NCBI GenBank assembly: GCA_030530775.1
Contig: JAUMUG010000001.1
Span: forward strand, 613,840-677,839
Reading direction: 5' to 3'
Length of the DNA: 64,000 nt
From: Lautropia sp.
GTDB taxonomy: Bacteria > Pseudomonadota > Gammaproteobacteria > Burkholderiales > Burkholderiaceae_E
The notes beneath the pieces were generated by a model that ran no database searches, was not told the origin of the DNA, and was given only the letters and a program-made list of their open reading frames with translations. Positions 50,701 through 59,480 of this stretch are shown in pieces. Every line of letters starts with the position of its first letter. Within the stretch, counting starts at the first letter, position 1. Both the position numbers and the translations under genes were made by a program.

Positions 50701-53691
50701 GGCCGGGCATCCCGGTGTACCGAATTCGGTGGCCAGGCACCAACGGGTCTCTCCGCCGGGAATCAGATTGCTGACGTGTTGCGGGTCGTTGTGGATGTCC
50801 TGCGGCGCCCGGTTGGTGTAGTAGATGCGTGCGTTGGGATCCAGCGAAGGCGGGGTGACGGACACCAGCCGGTAGGCCCGCGCATCGAGCACGGAAGCCG
50901 GGCTGCGGGCCGAGAAGCTGTGGCTGCCGAAACGGTCTTCGCCATCGCCGGCAAAGGGCAGGATGTCGATCAGATCGGGCACGTCCGGCGTGCGCAGTGT
51001 CTGGCCGATGGCCACGATGCGCAGCCGGTAATGGAAGGCGTCGCCCGGCTCGATCATTTCGGAGGAGGCGAGCTTCTGCAGTGCCATGTTGGGCTGCGAT
51101 TTGATACGGATCTCGGCCGAGGCGGACCGGGTACAGGTGCTGGTGGCGTTCGCCACGTCGTCGCGGGACAACACGAACGCGTTGAGCGTCGCGTCATATT
51201 CGCAGTGTTTTTCCTGGTTGTAGCGGCTGTCACCCACGCGCGCCAGATTGCGGATGATGTGATCGTCTTCCAGGAAGGGACTCAGTTCGACATCGAACTC
51301 GATGATCGGCAGGGCAGCGCCGGTGTCAGTGTGTTCGCCCAGGTGAGGCGTGCGGTTCGGAAAACGCCAGGTCAATGTGGTCTGGCCTTTGGCCGGGGTG
51401 TCGAGCTGAACCTCGGGTTCCACCGGCTGGCCATCCACCTTGCTCCGGCCTTTCAGATAGGTGGTACCTTCCGGCAAGATGTCGGTGACCGTCACCGTGT
51501 CGGCCTGGGGCGGGAACTGGGTGCTGTAGAAGGGGGTCAGTCGATAGGTCAGCATCTTGCCGGCATCGATTGGCGCGGTGCTGCCGGTGACGGGGTCGAT
51601 GATTTCCTTCCTGAGCGATGAAACCGTCTGTGAGTGGACGACTTCCAGGTGATCCCGGAAATGTGGATTCGTGTGTTTGAAATCCACTGATTCGATTTCG
51701 GCGCGGTTGCGCAACAGAGAGCCTTCTTCGATCTCGGTGCCCTGACGACGAATCTGCGAGTGGGGCGTTTCGACCGTGACGGTCGCCGCCCAGGTTTTGC
51801 GCAGCTTCAGTCCTTTGATATAAAACAGGGCTGAGGCGGAAGGCAGCACCCGGTTGACCTGAGCACGCACATAGACCAGGCCGCCCGCTGCTTCGGCTTG
51901 TTGGTAGGTGTCGAACCAGCGGATGCCTGCCGTTTTGCAGCTGGCTCGTGCGTAGGCGGATGTGCCGACCACCGAAGCGGCGCCGGCCTGCTCATGGGGC
52001 GAGGGGGCGCTGTCGGTGCTGGCAAAGTAGGGCGATTGACCAGCCGGTGGTGCGCCATATTGAATCTTGACGACGGCACCCGCGTCGTTCAGGCTGCCCG
52101 TGTGGATGGTGGCACTGAAATGCGGAGCCAGATCGAATGCACTGCGATCCAGAATATCGCACAGCGTGACACTGCCATGTTCGACGGTGCCGGTGTTGGT
52201 GTGGCGCAGCGTCGCGGTGACGGTCTGTTCCGGGGCCATGTAGTTGACGATGCTGTCGCCGGTGTAGACCGGATCGCGCCGAGTGGCGTAGGGGGCCGGC
52301 AGCGTGGTGTCGGGGCTGTAGGTTTTCTGTGCGGTGCCGTTGTTCTGCGAAATCAGAAAATAAGTGATGCTGTTGTTGGTGAGCCGGTCACCCGAAATAC
52401 TTTGGCCACTGATCGATGTGCCGCGTATGGCCGTTGCGCTGAATACGTGATCGATCCGAACGCCCGAGGGGTAGGCTCTCATCGGTGTCCACAGCACCAG
52501 GCCCTTGTTGGCCACCCAGAACTCGTCGTCTGGAATCTTCGTCAGAGTGCGTGACACCTGCGTCGGGGTGCTGCCCAGCGGATTGGCCGGGGAGGCGCCG
52601 AGGCTGGTGTCGGGCCGGTCGATGGCAATGGTGTACTGGCTTTGGTTGCCGGCGTTGCCCTGCGATACGACACGGCAGTCGCCACCATTGGCCACCGTGA
52701 AGGCATCCGTGGCAGACAGCGGGCCGCGGTCGGTGACGCGGCCATAGGTGTTGATCCGATTGCCGCTCAGTACTCCGGGGCGCTGTTCGCTGCCGGGAGT
52801 CGCGCTGCCGCAGCCATCGGTATAGCTGCCGCGGGCATCCTTGTCCCAGTCGATGATCGGTACCTGCTCATCCAAACCCGTGACCTGCATGTTCAGGTCG
52901 ATTTCGATCGGCAGATTCGGGTCGAGCTGCTCGACCCCCTTTTTGCCATGACGGGGGCCATTGGGATTGCGGGCGATCAGCCCGATCAAGGGCCGATGGT
53001 AGACGCCGTTTTCGCCATTGGGGCCGCTGCCGGCTTGCGGGCTGAAGGCTCTCGGACTGCCGTTGTGGCTCAGCTCGATCTTGACGTCGTAGAAGGGCGC
53101 AGCGCTGACACGAATGGTTTCAGGCGTGTTGGGCGGTTGCAAACCCTGCGGCACTTTGGCCGAGCTGACCGACAGCGTGGGCGCCGGCAGCAGGTCGCCA
53201 TTGCGGGCGCTGGGCAGAATCGTGGCGGGAAAGGTGACGGTCCGTGTGGCCGAGGCGCTGAAGTCTTCCAGCAGACAGACGATGCTCTGTCCATCGGCCG
53301 AGCGGCTGGACCCGGCCTGGCAGAAGGTGGGCAGCGCATTCCACGCCGCCACGTTGGTGCCGGCCGAGGTGGGCATCGTCAACCTGATGGTAGGGTTTTC
53401 GTCTTCGCCGGTGGTGCTCAGCGTGATCGAATAGCCGACTTCATCGTGAGTGCGGGCGATATTGTTCTGCGGTCCGCTGTCCAGACCGGGAGCATCCGGT
53501 TTTCCAGTGTCGAAATCCGCCGTGCCGTCATAGGCACGCTCATAATGCACCTGCGTCAGAATTGCTTGGGCAGGCATGCTCCAGACGATGGATGCGCTCA
53601 TCAAGGCTGCCGCCAGCGCTGTACGTCTGCAGGCAGAAAAGCGTGGCGTGATCGAAGCGCCAATGATGGAGGGTCGAGCGGAACGGATCAT
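47773..53691 (-). CDS. Giant modular exoprotein A (DUF11 / SdrD-B / SpaA-like repeats)
   Basis: A 1972-residue paralog of protein B with the same order of modules. The signal peptide ends SIVWSMPAQA before ILTQVHYERA. Shared head features include the GLDSGPQNNIARTHDEVGY region and DDEFWVANKGLVLW. DUF11-type modules start near 692 and 868 (LQKLASSEMIEPGDAFHY), the SdrD-B-like module near 1067 (ISGQVFSDVGRDGKMQ), and three SpaA-like repeats lie at ~1205-1510, each with a W-x-C and a C-x-I/V. Further DUF11-type modules are near 1513 and 1663, and the conserved C-terminal module runs from ~1805 to the end (basic tail SRLRTRH). The ATG at 53691 is the only sensible start. It is 540 bp downstream of the barrel gene and 41 bp upstream of gene B, with which it must be co-transcribed. 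Confidence 0.85.
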   Translation of the reverse strand: MIRSARPSIIGASITPRFSACRRTALAAALMSASIVWSMPAQAILTQVHYERAYDGTADFDTGKPDAPGLDSGPQNNIARTHDEVGYSITLSTTGEDENPTIRLTMPTSAGTNVAAWNALPTFCQAGSSRSADGQSIVCLLEDFSASATRTVTFPATILPSARNGDLLPAPTLSVSSAKVPQGLQPPNTPETIRVSAAPFYDVKIELSHNGSPRAFSPQAGSGPNGENGVYHRPLIGLIARNPNGPRHGKKGVEQLDPNLPIEIDLNMQVTGLDEQVPIIDWDKDARGSYTDGCGSATPGSEQRPGVLSGNRINTYGRVTDRGPLSATDAFTVANGGDCRVVSQGNAGNQSQYTIAIDRPDTSLGASPANPLGSTPTQVSRTLTKIPDDEFWVANKGLVLWTPMRAYPSGVRIDHVFSATAIRGTSISGQSISGDRLTNNSITYFLISQNNGTAQKTYSPDTTLPAPYATRRDPVYTGDSIVNYMAPEQTVTATLRHTNTGTVEHGSVTLCDILDRSAFDLAPHFSATIHTGSLNDAGAVVKIQYGAPPAGQSPYFASTDSAPSPHEQAGAASVVGTSAYARASCKTAGIRWFDTYQQAEAAGGLVYVRAQVNRVLPSASALFYIKGLKLRKTWAATVTVETPHSQIRRQGTEIEEGSLLRNRAEIESVDFKHTNPHFRDHLEVVHSQTVSSLRKEIIDPVTGSTAPIDAGKMLTYRLTPFYSTQFPPQADTVTVTDILPEGTTYLKGRSKVDGQPVEPEVQLDTPAKGQTTLTWRFPNRTPHLGEHTDTGAALPIIEFDVELSPFLEDDHIIRNLARVGDSRYNQEKHCEYDATLNAFVLSRDDVANATSTCTRSASAEIRIKSQPNMALQKLASSEMIEPGDAFHYRLRIVAIGQTLRTPDVPDLIDILPFAGDGEDRFGSHSFSARSPASVLDARAYRLVSVTPPSLDPNARIYYTNRAPQDIHNDPQHVSNLIPGGETRWCLATEFGTPGCPADIGESTAVRTSPAIAELGAARPYEVQLNLVSDPVRAVDGDIFANHAMMQPADPNSTLLMVESPAGLYVRVSTNAGGISGQVFSDVGRDGKMQALDWALPNQCVQVTGSTVKGHPITVSMRTDDQGRYSFTKGQANEVFVSADCSGSPLPVFGGLMAGEYTVSRTGNSQQAAGGVYAGSEGGTVDAQSIRITLAEGALGTGYDFTDHPALPRLTLISTVINDQGGTATVSQTNLSARQDGTQSLLVDGRGGSSDVNDIGVPAGTYQLSGGVLNGYLRGSWACTLNGNPITLAPGEASAGGEADAVLTLTYGDVAVCSVVYDDQPARLTLMKTVTNSNGRTAGPTDFQLYADGPTPLAGTTGSAEVTAVDVMPGSYTLREDNLPNYVAGAWQCDAGELRDDTLTLGNGVHATCTINNTDQPVSLTLVLDILNEHGGTARPSDVPLEARGPDHVQGISGTKPVTVAPVRPGVYDLGNPALPGYRTGKWACSGGTLDGNVLTLSDQQNVTCRIELKDIPAELKATKTVLGTPQAAEGSESDYWVGYELKVQHTSGADGLYDLTDTPAFDADVQIIDTRITRNGDPLSLAANDGRWPLASRQHLAIGGEDVYQMQFRIRVPYGSSTDNNSCDAGTEGQGLYNRLSLINRSADESEGATATSSACIDTPVPVSKAALSIEKTSTSHSAEVGDLITYQVRIRNNGNGPAISPMLVDRLPRGFRFEPNSLRIKGARQVNAQFNGQRELRLTLDRIDVPGAIDGSNGEVIISYRARLGVGSQQGDGTNRAHVECLNVDGSATARCSNEARWKVRVQGGVFSEEVCLAGQIFVDCNGNSVKDPEELGIPGVRFYLQNGTWIVSDEQGKYSHCGLRPRTHVLKVDARTLPRRARLVTSNAQNAGDAESLFIDARKGMLHRADFIEGSCSASVIEQVKARQAQGVDIGVQTEHGQPSLTFDSKRGAAARPTREGTDDARQSRLRTRH
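48074..48240 (-). repeat. 167-bp tract identical to 42051-42217 (copy in gene A)
   Basis: This is the second member of the identical pair described at 42051-42217, located in the C-terminal module of exoprotein A. Confidence 0.9.
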
Positions 53692-53864
53692 GAGAGAGTC
53701 GCCATGGCTGGCGCTCCGGCCGTCGAAGGGGCGTCAGCCGGGCTTCCTGGGACATGGACATGGACATGGAGAGGGTCACGCTTCGATTCTTGTATCCTGA
53801 CCCACAGGGGGGGCGTCCACCACGATCAACGGAAAAGGGTGCGTGACAAAAGGCATGGAGGGTG

Positions 53865-53880
53865 CGTGATCCGCGTCACA
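53865..53880. promoter_or_regulatory. CRP-like palindrome upstream of exoprotein A
   Basis: CGTGA-N6-TCACA matches the CRP consensus TGTGA-N6-TCACA at 9 of 10 defined bases. It lies 174 bp upstream of the exoprotein A start codon. No promoter could be placed confidently relative to it. Confidence 0.35.
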
Positions 53881-53901
53881 GCGCTGTTTTCGAGATTTCC
53901 G

Positions 53902-53940
53902 GGTAAAAAATAAGCCGGCTCGTCATGAACCAACGGCTTT
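53902..53940 (-). terminator. Candidate terminator between barrel gene and exoprotein A
   Basis: Read on the minus strand, AAGCCG and CGGCTT can pair across a loop of about 16 nt, followed by ATTTTTT. The long loop weakens the call. If real, it ends the barrel-gene transcript before exoprotein A. Confidence 0.4.
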
Positions 53941-54095
53941 CGGCGTCGAAACATACCGAGATCCGGTACTGGGCGGGGCAGGCCGTTGTCAGGCAAGAAA
54001 CTCCGGATGCAGTCCACCTGCCGCCGGCGGACGAAAGGCAGATGACGAGCAGCCAATCAGCTGGTAAGCAGCAGGGCTGTCAGGGGGATGGGCAG

Positions 54096-54119
54096 GCGAC
54101 AGCCGTATCCGGCTGTCGC
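54096..54119. other. Perfect 9-bp hairpin downstream of the barrel gene
   Basis: GCGACAGCC and GGCTGTCGC form a perfect stem with a 6-nt loop, 113 nt after the barrel-gene stop. There is no U-tract on either strand, so it may stabilise the mRNA 3' end or mark Rho-dependent termination. Confidence 0.5.
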
Positions 54120-54231
54120 GTTATGTCGAAACTCCGGCCTTTATCGGGCAGCGGTCGATGGGATGGGCATATCGGCGTCCCCTCATACGTCAGCGGTTTC
54201 ATGAGTCGGACGGAATCGGTCGTCGATTTCC

Positions 54232-57200
54232 TCAGCGATCCAGCGTGCGGTTCACGTCGGGGTCCGAGCCACGGAACAGCCGCTCGTCGAACTTGAAGCG
54301 CAGGCGCAGGTAAGTGCCGCGGCTGGTGTATTCGCTGCCGCTCAGGTCGCGGTCGCGGAAGCCAGACCAGTTGTAGCCGCCCGACAGCCACAGGTTGGCG
54401 CTGACCAGATAACCCAGCTCGGCGCCGGCGGCATTCTGGCTGGTACCGCCGGGGCTCCACATCCTCAGGAACAGACCGCTCACATCCCAGCGTTCGCTCA
54501 GGCTGTGGGTCAGTCGTCCGCCGGCCAGATAGGCATTGAAACGGCTGTCGCCCTCGGCGAACTGATCGAGCTGTCGTTTGCCGGCCAGACGACCGGTCAG
54601 CCACCAATTGCGGGTTGGATGCCAATCGGCCACCAGGCTGGCGATGTGCTTGGTATAGCCATCGGCCAGGGTTTCCAGTCCGGTGCCCGTCGTCAGCACC
54701 GGGTCGCGCCGTTTCCAGTACTCGTAGCGGAACAGGGTGTTGACGCGGTTGTAGTCGGTGTCGCGGTAGGCAAGGCCCAACTGAAAGCGGTTTTCATAGC
54801 GCTTGGGTTGTGCGCCGCCAAACTCGTTCAGCAGATAGTGATTGCGTACCAGGGTCGTCCAGTCGCGGTTCAGCTTGCGTGACAGGGTGATGGTCGACAG
54901 CCAGCTGTCGTAGCCGCCCAGATAGGGGTCGGCCTGGGCGGTGGTGTTGGTGGCCACCACTTTCTGACCCGAGGTATGACGCCATTCCAGACGCTTGCCG
55001 ATCAGCCAGCGCTCGGTCGGGCGCCACTGCAGGCCCATCGTCAGCGCGGTGCTGCTGCGGTCGGTGCCATCGAGCACCTGCAGGCGCTCGGCACCGGTCT
55101 GCAGGCTGAGGGTGGGGCTCAGGCGCCAGATATTGCGCAGACCGTTGGCCCACTGGGCCTGGCGGGCGCTGATGGCGTCGTACATCCGGTACTCGCTGTA
55201 CAGCGTGCCGTCGCGCATGTATTCGGTGTCCAGACCGAAGACGAAAGCGTCGGAACGGTAGGGGCTGCGTATCTGGGTGCCGGTCTGCGGGTCGGTGACG
55301 GTGGTACTGGTGGCGACGGTCGACAGACCCGTGTTCCATTCGTAGCGGCTGAACAGCCGGGTTTTTTCCTGCACCTGCCAGCTGGCGCCCAGGGCGGCAC
55401 GGCGGTGTTCGGAATGATCGATGTCTTGTTCGATTTCGGCGGCCAGGCGCAGCTGATCCACCGGCAGCCAGCTCAGTCCGATCAGGCCGGCGGTGTATTC
55501 GACTGGCACACCGGCCAGGCCGCTGCCCACCTGACTGCCATAACCGCTGCTCCAGCCCGAGCCGGTGTTGTAGAGGGTTTCGCCGCGGATCGGGTCCAAC
55601 GCGCTGGGTGAAGTGCCATAGAAGCCGCCACCGAAGCCCTGCGAGACCACACCGACGCCATAGGGGGCGCTCAGGTTACTGGCCGTCACCAGACCATCGC
55701 CGGTGCTGGTGCCCGCATGTTCCGATACGCGGTTGGCGCCGATCTCGATGCGTACGCGTGGCGTCGGATCGACCTGCAGGCCGGCTTGAATCTGGGTCCG
55801 GTCGGCGCCACTCTGGCGGTTCTCGACATAGTGGCCACGGGTGTAGACCGCCACACCCATCCGGGTAGTCTCGGTTTCTCCGGCCGGAGTCCCGGAGCCG
55901 GAGGTGTCACCACCGGTGGTCTGGATTTCGCGCAGCACACGGCGGCCCTCCACTCCCCCCTGGCGCTGTCCGCCCGAGAAGGAGGAGGCCGGGTTGTTGA
56001 AGCCTTCGTCGCTTTCGCCATACCAGGCGCCGACGGCGCTCCGGTCGCCTTCGTAGCCGGCTTCGGCACGCCAGGCTTCACCCTTGATCGTGCCGGTGGC
56101 CGAATTGGGATTCAGGGTGTAGTAATGACCGCCCACCGAGTCGGCGGCCGATTCGGTGCGGGCCATTTCACCGCGTATCCAGCCTTTTTCGCCGATGACC
56201 ACGCCGGCATTGGCGCTGGCCATCTCGAACTCGGCCAGTGGGTTGCGGTCTTTGACCCAGGAGCCACCGACATTGACCGAAGGCACCGGCTGATACTGGC
56301 CGTTGACGCCATAGACCCAGTATTTCTCACCACCTTGATCCACCTCATAGGTGATGCGTACCGATACCGGGTTCAGATTCTCGTCCACCGAGGGCACCGG
56401 CCGGTTCAGCAGAATACGGCCACTGAAGGGTTCGAAGGTGTAGTCGGTGAAGCGGGTCAACGGCCGGGTTTCCAGAATGCGCGAAGGCGCATGCCGGTCG
56501 CGCACCAGGATCGACACCTGTTCGGTGCCGAGCACGGCGTTGGCTGCGTTGCTGACGGAGTAAGGGCCGGAAATGCCACGACCCGGAAATTCCTCGACCA
56601 CCTGACGCAGGCTGTCATGGGCGGCAAAGCTGTCGAAGAACCCGCGGCGGCCTTCGACGTGTCCGCGTACCCCGGTCAGCGAGCGGTCGTACTGACCCAG
56701 ATCACGGGTCTGCAGCCGAGCGACGCGGCCTTGGCCTGCGTTTTCGCTGAAACCGCTGCCGGTGACGATGTCACCATACAGCAGGTAGTTCTTGTTCTTG
56801 TCCAGTCGGACGTACAGGCGGCTGTTGCTCTGGGCGTCGAAACCGACCAGCGAGCTGTCACCATAGACCGGATACCAGCGCTCGGGGTCCAGATCGCGGA
56901 ACAGCCGGTTGTTGTCCGGATGCTCGCTGTCATAGGCCATGGTCAGCAGCATGTCGCCACGTACCTTGCCCTTCAGGAAGAAAGCGCTCTGCAGGGCAGT
57001 GTTGTACTTGCCATTGCCGCTGTCACGTGACCAGTTGCGAATCTGGTCCTCGAACCCATCGTCGGGACGGGGCTCTTCCAGTGTCAGCGAACCTCGGTCG
57101 CGACGCAGTGAGATGATGCCTTCGATGAAACCCGCTGCGATCATGTCACGCAGCTCGGGCACGAAATCGATGAAGCCGACTAGTTGAACCGGACCGGAAT

Positions 57201-57669
57201 GCACCCGGATCTCGACGGTCTGCGGGCTGGGTGGCGCCAGAAGCCAGACTTCGGCACGGCCATTGGTCAGTTCGATCTGCATGCCAGGTTCGACCGGGTT
57301 CAGATCGGCGGGCATCAGCCCTTTTTCATCACTGCCGGCACCGGGCAGCTGCAGGCGGCCGCCGGACGTTTCGATGGTGACAAGGGATTTGCCGCGCACC
57401 GCCTGGTTGTCGGCACCGAAGGCGCGGATGCGCAATTTGGCCGGTGTCTGCCCATCGGCCGGTAGATTGTTCTGGTTGACTTCGACGGTGATGCGCCGGA
57501 TCTCGTCATGAGCGCTGATCGCCGTGCCGGACCCATCGAAGAGGGAAGGCAGAGTGGGCAGCGTCTGTTCGGGCGTCATGCGCCGCGAATCCAGCTCGCT
57601 GGCCATGGCCAGAACGGGTGCCAGTGCATAGACGCTGAGCAGGGGCATCGCCCAACGGAGATGGTGCAT
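54232..57669 (-). CDS. Large outer-membrane beta-barrel protein with invasin-like N-terminal domain
   Basis: A 1145-residue exported protein. The ATG at 57669 gives a signal peptide (MHHLRWAMPLLSVYALAP, then VLAMA). Residues ~55-150 form a Big_1/intimin-like domain (ITVEVNQNNLPADGQTPAKL). FVPELRDMIAAGFIEG links to a very long series of alternating hydrophobic strands with short turns, which I read as a beta-barrel of perhaps 30 or more strands. Landmarks are WYPVYGDSSLVGFDAQSNSR, RLYVRLDKNKNYLLYGD and ITYEVDQGGEKYWVYGV near residue 443. The final strand RGTYLRLRFKF is followed by a short polar tail. The sequence resembles barrel proteins that in many proteobacteria are fused to, or encoded beside, DUF11/SdrD-B proteins and often misnamed TonB receptors; no plug domain is present. 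It is transcribed first in the three-gene block. Confidence 0.8.
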   Translation of the reverse strand: MHHLRWAMPLLSVYALAPVLAMASELDSRRMTPEQTLPTLPSLFDGSGTAISAHDEIRRITVEVNQNNLPADGQTPAKLRIRAFGADNQAVRGKSLVTIETSGGRLQLPGAGSDEKGLMPADLNPVEPGMQIELTNGRAEVWLLAPPSPQTVEIRVHSGPVQLVGFIDFVPELRDMIAAGFIEGIISLRRDRGSLTLEEPRPDDGFEDQIRNWSRDSGNGKYNTALQSAFFLKGKVRGDMLLTMAYDSEHPDNNRLFRDLDPERWYPVYGDSSLVGFDAQSNSRLYVRLDKNKNYLLYGDIVTGSGFSENAGQGRVARLQTRDLGQYDRSLTGVRGHVEGRRGFFDSFAAHDSLRQVVEEFPGRGISGPYSVSNAANAVLGTEQVSILVRDRHAPSRILETRPLTRFTDYTFEPFSGRILLNRPVPSVDENLNPVSVRITYEVDQGGEKYWVYGVNGQYQPVPSVNVGGSWVKDRNPLAEFEMASANAGVVIGEKGWIRGEMARTESAADSVGGHYYTLNPNSATGTIKGEAWRAEAGYEGDRSAVGAWYGESDEGFNNPASSFSGGQRQGGVEGRRVLREIQTTGGDTSGSGTPAGETETTRMGVAVYTRGHYVENRQSGADRTQIQAGLQVDPTPRVRIEIGANRVSEHAGTSTGDGLVTASNLSAPYGVGVVSQGFGGGFYGTSPSALDPIRGETLYNTGSGWSSGYGSQVGSGLAGVPVEYTAGLIGLSWLPVDQLRLAAEIEQDIDHSEHRRAALGASWQVQEKTRLFSRYEWNTGLSTVATSTTVTDPQTGTQIRSPYRSDAFVFGLDTEYMRDGTLYSEYRMYDAISARQAQWANGLRNIWRLSPTLSLQTGAERLQVLDGTDRSSTALTMGLQWRPTERWLIGKRLEWRHTSGQKVVATNTTAQADPYLGGYDSWLSTITLSRKLNRDWTTLVRNHYLLNEFGGAQPKRYENRFQLGLAYRDTDYNRVNTLFRYEYWKRRDPVLTTGTGLETLADGYTKHIASLVADWHPTRNWWLTGRLAGKRQLDQFAEGDSRFNAYLAGGRLTHSLSERWDVSGLFLRMWSPGGTSQNAAGAELGYLVSANLWLSGGYNWSGFRDRDLSGSEYTSRGTYLRLRFKFDERLFRGSDPDVNRTLDR

Positions 57670-58343
57670 GATCGCCCTGTCATTCTGTTTGCGCTGTTCG
57701 CACTTTCGATAGCCGTCCATTCGGTCCCTCTATGTCCGATACAACCTTTCGACCGTCAAGTGGTTCATGGCTGTCACTTCGGATGAAACCCGCCTGAAAC
57801 CATGGAGATCACGGCCGAACAACGGGTAGTGCAAGCGCCATGAGCTTCCAAAGAAAATCCCCTGGGAATGAGGAGGAATTTTGTCTCCAAGGCCGCAGTG
57901 CCGAATGGGCCGAATGGACGGGCGGCCCATTCAGGTTGACGAGGGGGGACAGGGTGTTTTATTTATTTCTCTGTGGTTTTCCGTGTGATTTCCGGCCCGT
58001 CGAATGGTTGCCGCGTAAAAGGTTTGCGTGGACGGGGTGGGGGCCGGATGTCGAAAAACGGGCGCGGATTGGACCAAAAAAATGCCCGGAAGATCCGGGC
58101 ATCGGGGTAGAGCGCCTCCGGGAGCAGGTGGCCGCGCTCTGCTCATCGTCGGGACGTGGCATTCCGGTGTGGCCACGCCGTTTTCGACGGTATCCCTCTC
58201 CGTGTCACGATGATGCCTGTGGCGCCTGCCACGTCATCCATCGAATGCGCGAGTGCATGGCCGCGAGGATACCGCCGGGTTGGCCATGCCCTGGTCTGGT
58301 GTTCGGCCTTTCCGGATGGCGCCGGATCCCGGTCGGCTGGTAT
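57670..58343. other. Intergenic region between sodA and the barrel gene
   Basis: About 670 bp without a credible gene. It contains a strong minus-strand terminator (58076-58102) and an AT-richer patch at 57955-57985 that could hold the barrel-gene promoter. Near 58296-58320 there is an imperfect copy of the 3' end of sodA. Confidence 0.5.
58076..58102 (-). terminator. Strong intrinsic terminator downstream of sodA
   Basis: A 9-bp perfect stem ATGCCCGGA / TCCGGGCAT with a 3-nt loop is followed on the minus strand by seven T. It lies about 240 nt after the sodA stop, so the sodA mRNA would have a long 3' UTR, or another short transcript ends here. Confidence 0.8.
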
Positions 58344-58979
58344 TCAGCCTTTCCGGGCTGCGTCCAGACGACGGGCCACTTCGTCCCAGTCGATCACGTT
58401 GTAGAACGCGGCGACATAGTCGGGACGACGATTCTGGTAGCGCAGATAGTAGGCGTGCTCCCACACATCCAGACCCAGGATCGGGGTGTTGCCGCTGGTG
58501 CCGGCGGCTTTGCCCATCAGCGGGCTGTCCTGGTTGGGGGTGCTTTCGACCACCAGCTTGCCCTCGGGCGAAACCGACAGCCAGGCCCAGCCGCTGCCGA
58601 AACGGGTCAGTGCGGCCTTGGTGAAGGCATCCTTGAAGGCTTCGAAGCCGCCCAGATCACGGTCGATGGCGCTGGCCAGTGCGCCGGTCGGCTGACGGGC
58701 ACCGTTCGGGCTCATCACGGTCCAGAACAGGGTGTGGTTGGCGTGACCGCCGGCGTTGTTGCGCACAGCCATGCGGATGGCCTCCGGCATGCCGTCCAGC
58801 TGGGTGATCAGTGTGTCGACCGGGATGTCGGTGCTCTGGCCGGCGCCTTCCAGGGCGGCGTTCAGATTGTTGATGTAGGTCTGGTGGTGCTTGGTGTGAT
58901 GGATTTCCATCGTCTGCGCATCGATGCTGGGATCGAGCGCGTCGTAGGCGTATTCGAGCTTGGGCAGGGTATAGGCCAT
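58344..58979 (-). CDS. sodA: Superoxide dismutase, Mn type
   Basis: A 211-residue cytosolic enzyme that dismutates superoxide. Metal ligands are H27 in [10 protein letters not shown], a His in [13 protein letters not shown], and the Asp and His of [19 protein letters not shown]. The Gln in [11 protein letters not shown], in the position typical of manganese enzymes, and the close match to E. coli SodA at the N terminus ([16 protein letters not shown]) favour Mn over Fe. The ATG at 58979 is preceded by GGAGAC-type sequence; the upstream frame has no homology. It is a single-gene unit. Confidence 0.95.
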   Translation of the reverse strand: MAYTLPKLEYAYDALDPSIDAQTMEIHHTKHHQTYINNLNAALEGAGQSTDIPVDTLITQLDGMPEAIRMAVRNNAGGHANHTLFWTVMSPNGARQPTGALASAIDRDLGGFEAFKDAFTKAALTRFGSGWAWLSVSPEGKLVVESTPNQDSPLMGKAAGTSGNTPILGLDVWEHAYYLRYQNRRPDYVAAFYNVIDWDEVARRLDAARKG

Positions 58980-59480
58980 GAAAGTCTCCTGTCGGGCAAT
59001 CGGAATGGATGGATCGGATTGGAACCCCGGTCGACCGACGAAAAGGGCCGGGGACCAGGGAGGGAAATGGGCCGGAGAGGTCGACTCCGGAAGTTTCTTC
59101 GGTGTTCGGGTGTGGCCGAAGCCGGGTGGCTTCGACGTGCACCGGGAACTCTGACTGCGCCAAACCGAGGCCGGCAAGATGCTGGCCTGCGATTCTGGCA
59201 GGGGCCGATGATATCCCGTCGGCGTGATCAACGACAGCCGATGTCCGGAAAACCAGTGGGGGTGGGCAAAAAACCACCTGTCCTCGTCGGTGTCTGCACC
59301 TGCGGTCGAGGTCTGCAGCGGTTTGTGCAAACCCCGATCGTATGAGCGGAATCCGGCGAAACGGGAGGTGTCTTTGCAGGCCAGGGCGGAGCCGGAGGCG
59401 GGCCTCGAGCCCGACTGCAACAGGCTTGCGGCCGGTTTGCGTTCTTGCGACGACTTCAGCCCGGGCACCGGGGGAGATGG
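58980..59480. other. Intergenic region between fabB and sodA
   Basis: About 500 bp with no credible coding frame, RNA gene or intrinsic terminator. It must hold the sodA promoter. No Fur-like or SoxR-like palindrome is apparent. Confidence 0.4.

Larger units (their letters stand above)
53692..54231. promoter_or_regulatory. Regulatory region between barrel gene and exoprotein A
   Basis: This 540-bp gap is the only long one inside the three-gene block. It contains a 9-bp hairpin (54096-54119), a terminator-like stem with T-run (about 53902-53940), a CRP-like site (53865-53880), a direct repeat GGGTGCGTGA at 53837 and 53860 spaced 23 bp, and three tandem GGACAT-type hexamers at 53750-53770. The two exoproteins therefore probably have their own controlled promoter. 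Confidence 0.5.

Noticed and set aside
54232..57669. Reading the large barrel protein as a TonB-dependent receptor
   Set aside because: It has no TonB box or plug domain with an RG-x-x-x-x-Y-G-S-type motif. The N-terminal part is invasin-like and the barrel is far longer than a 22-strand receptor.
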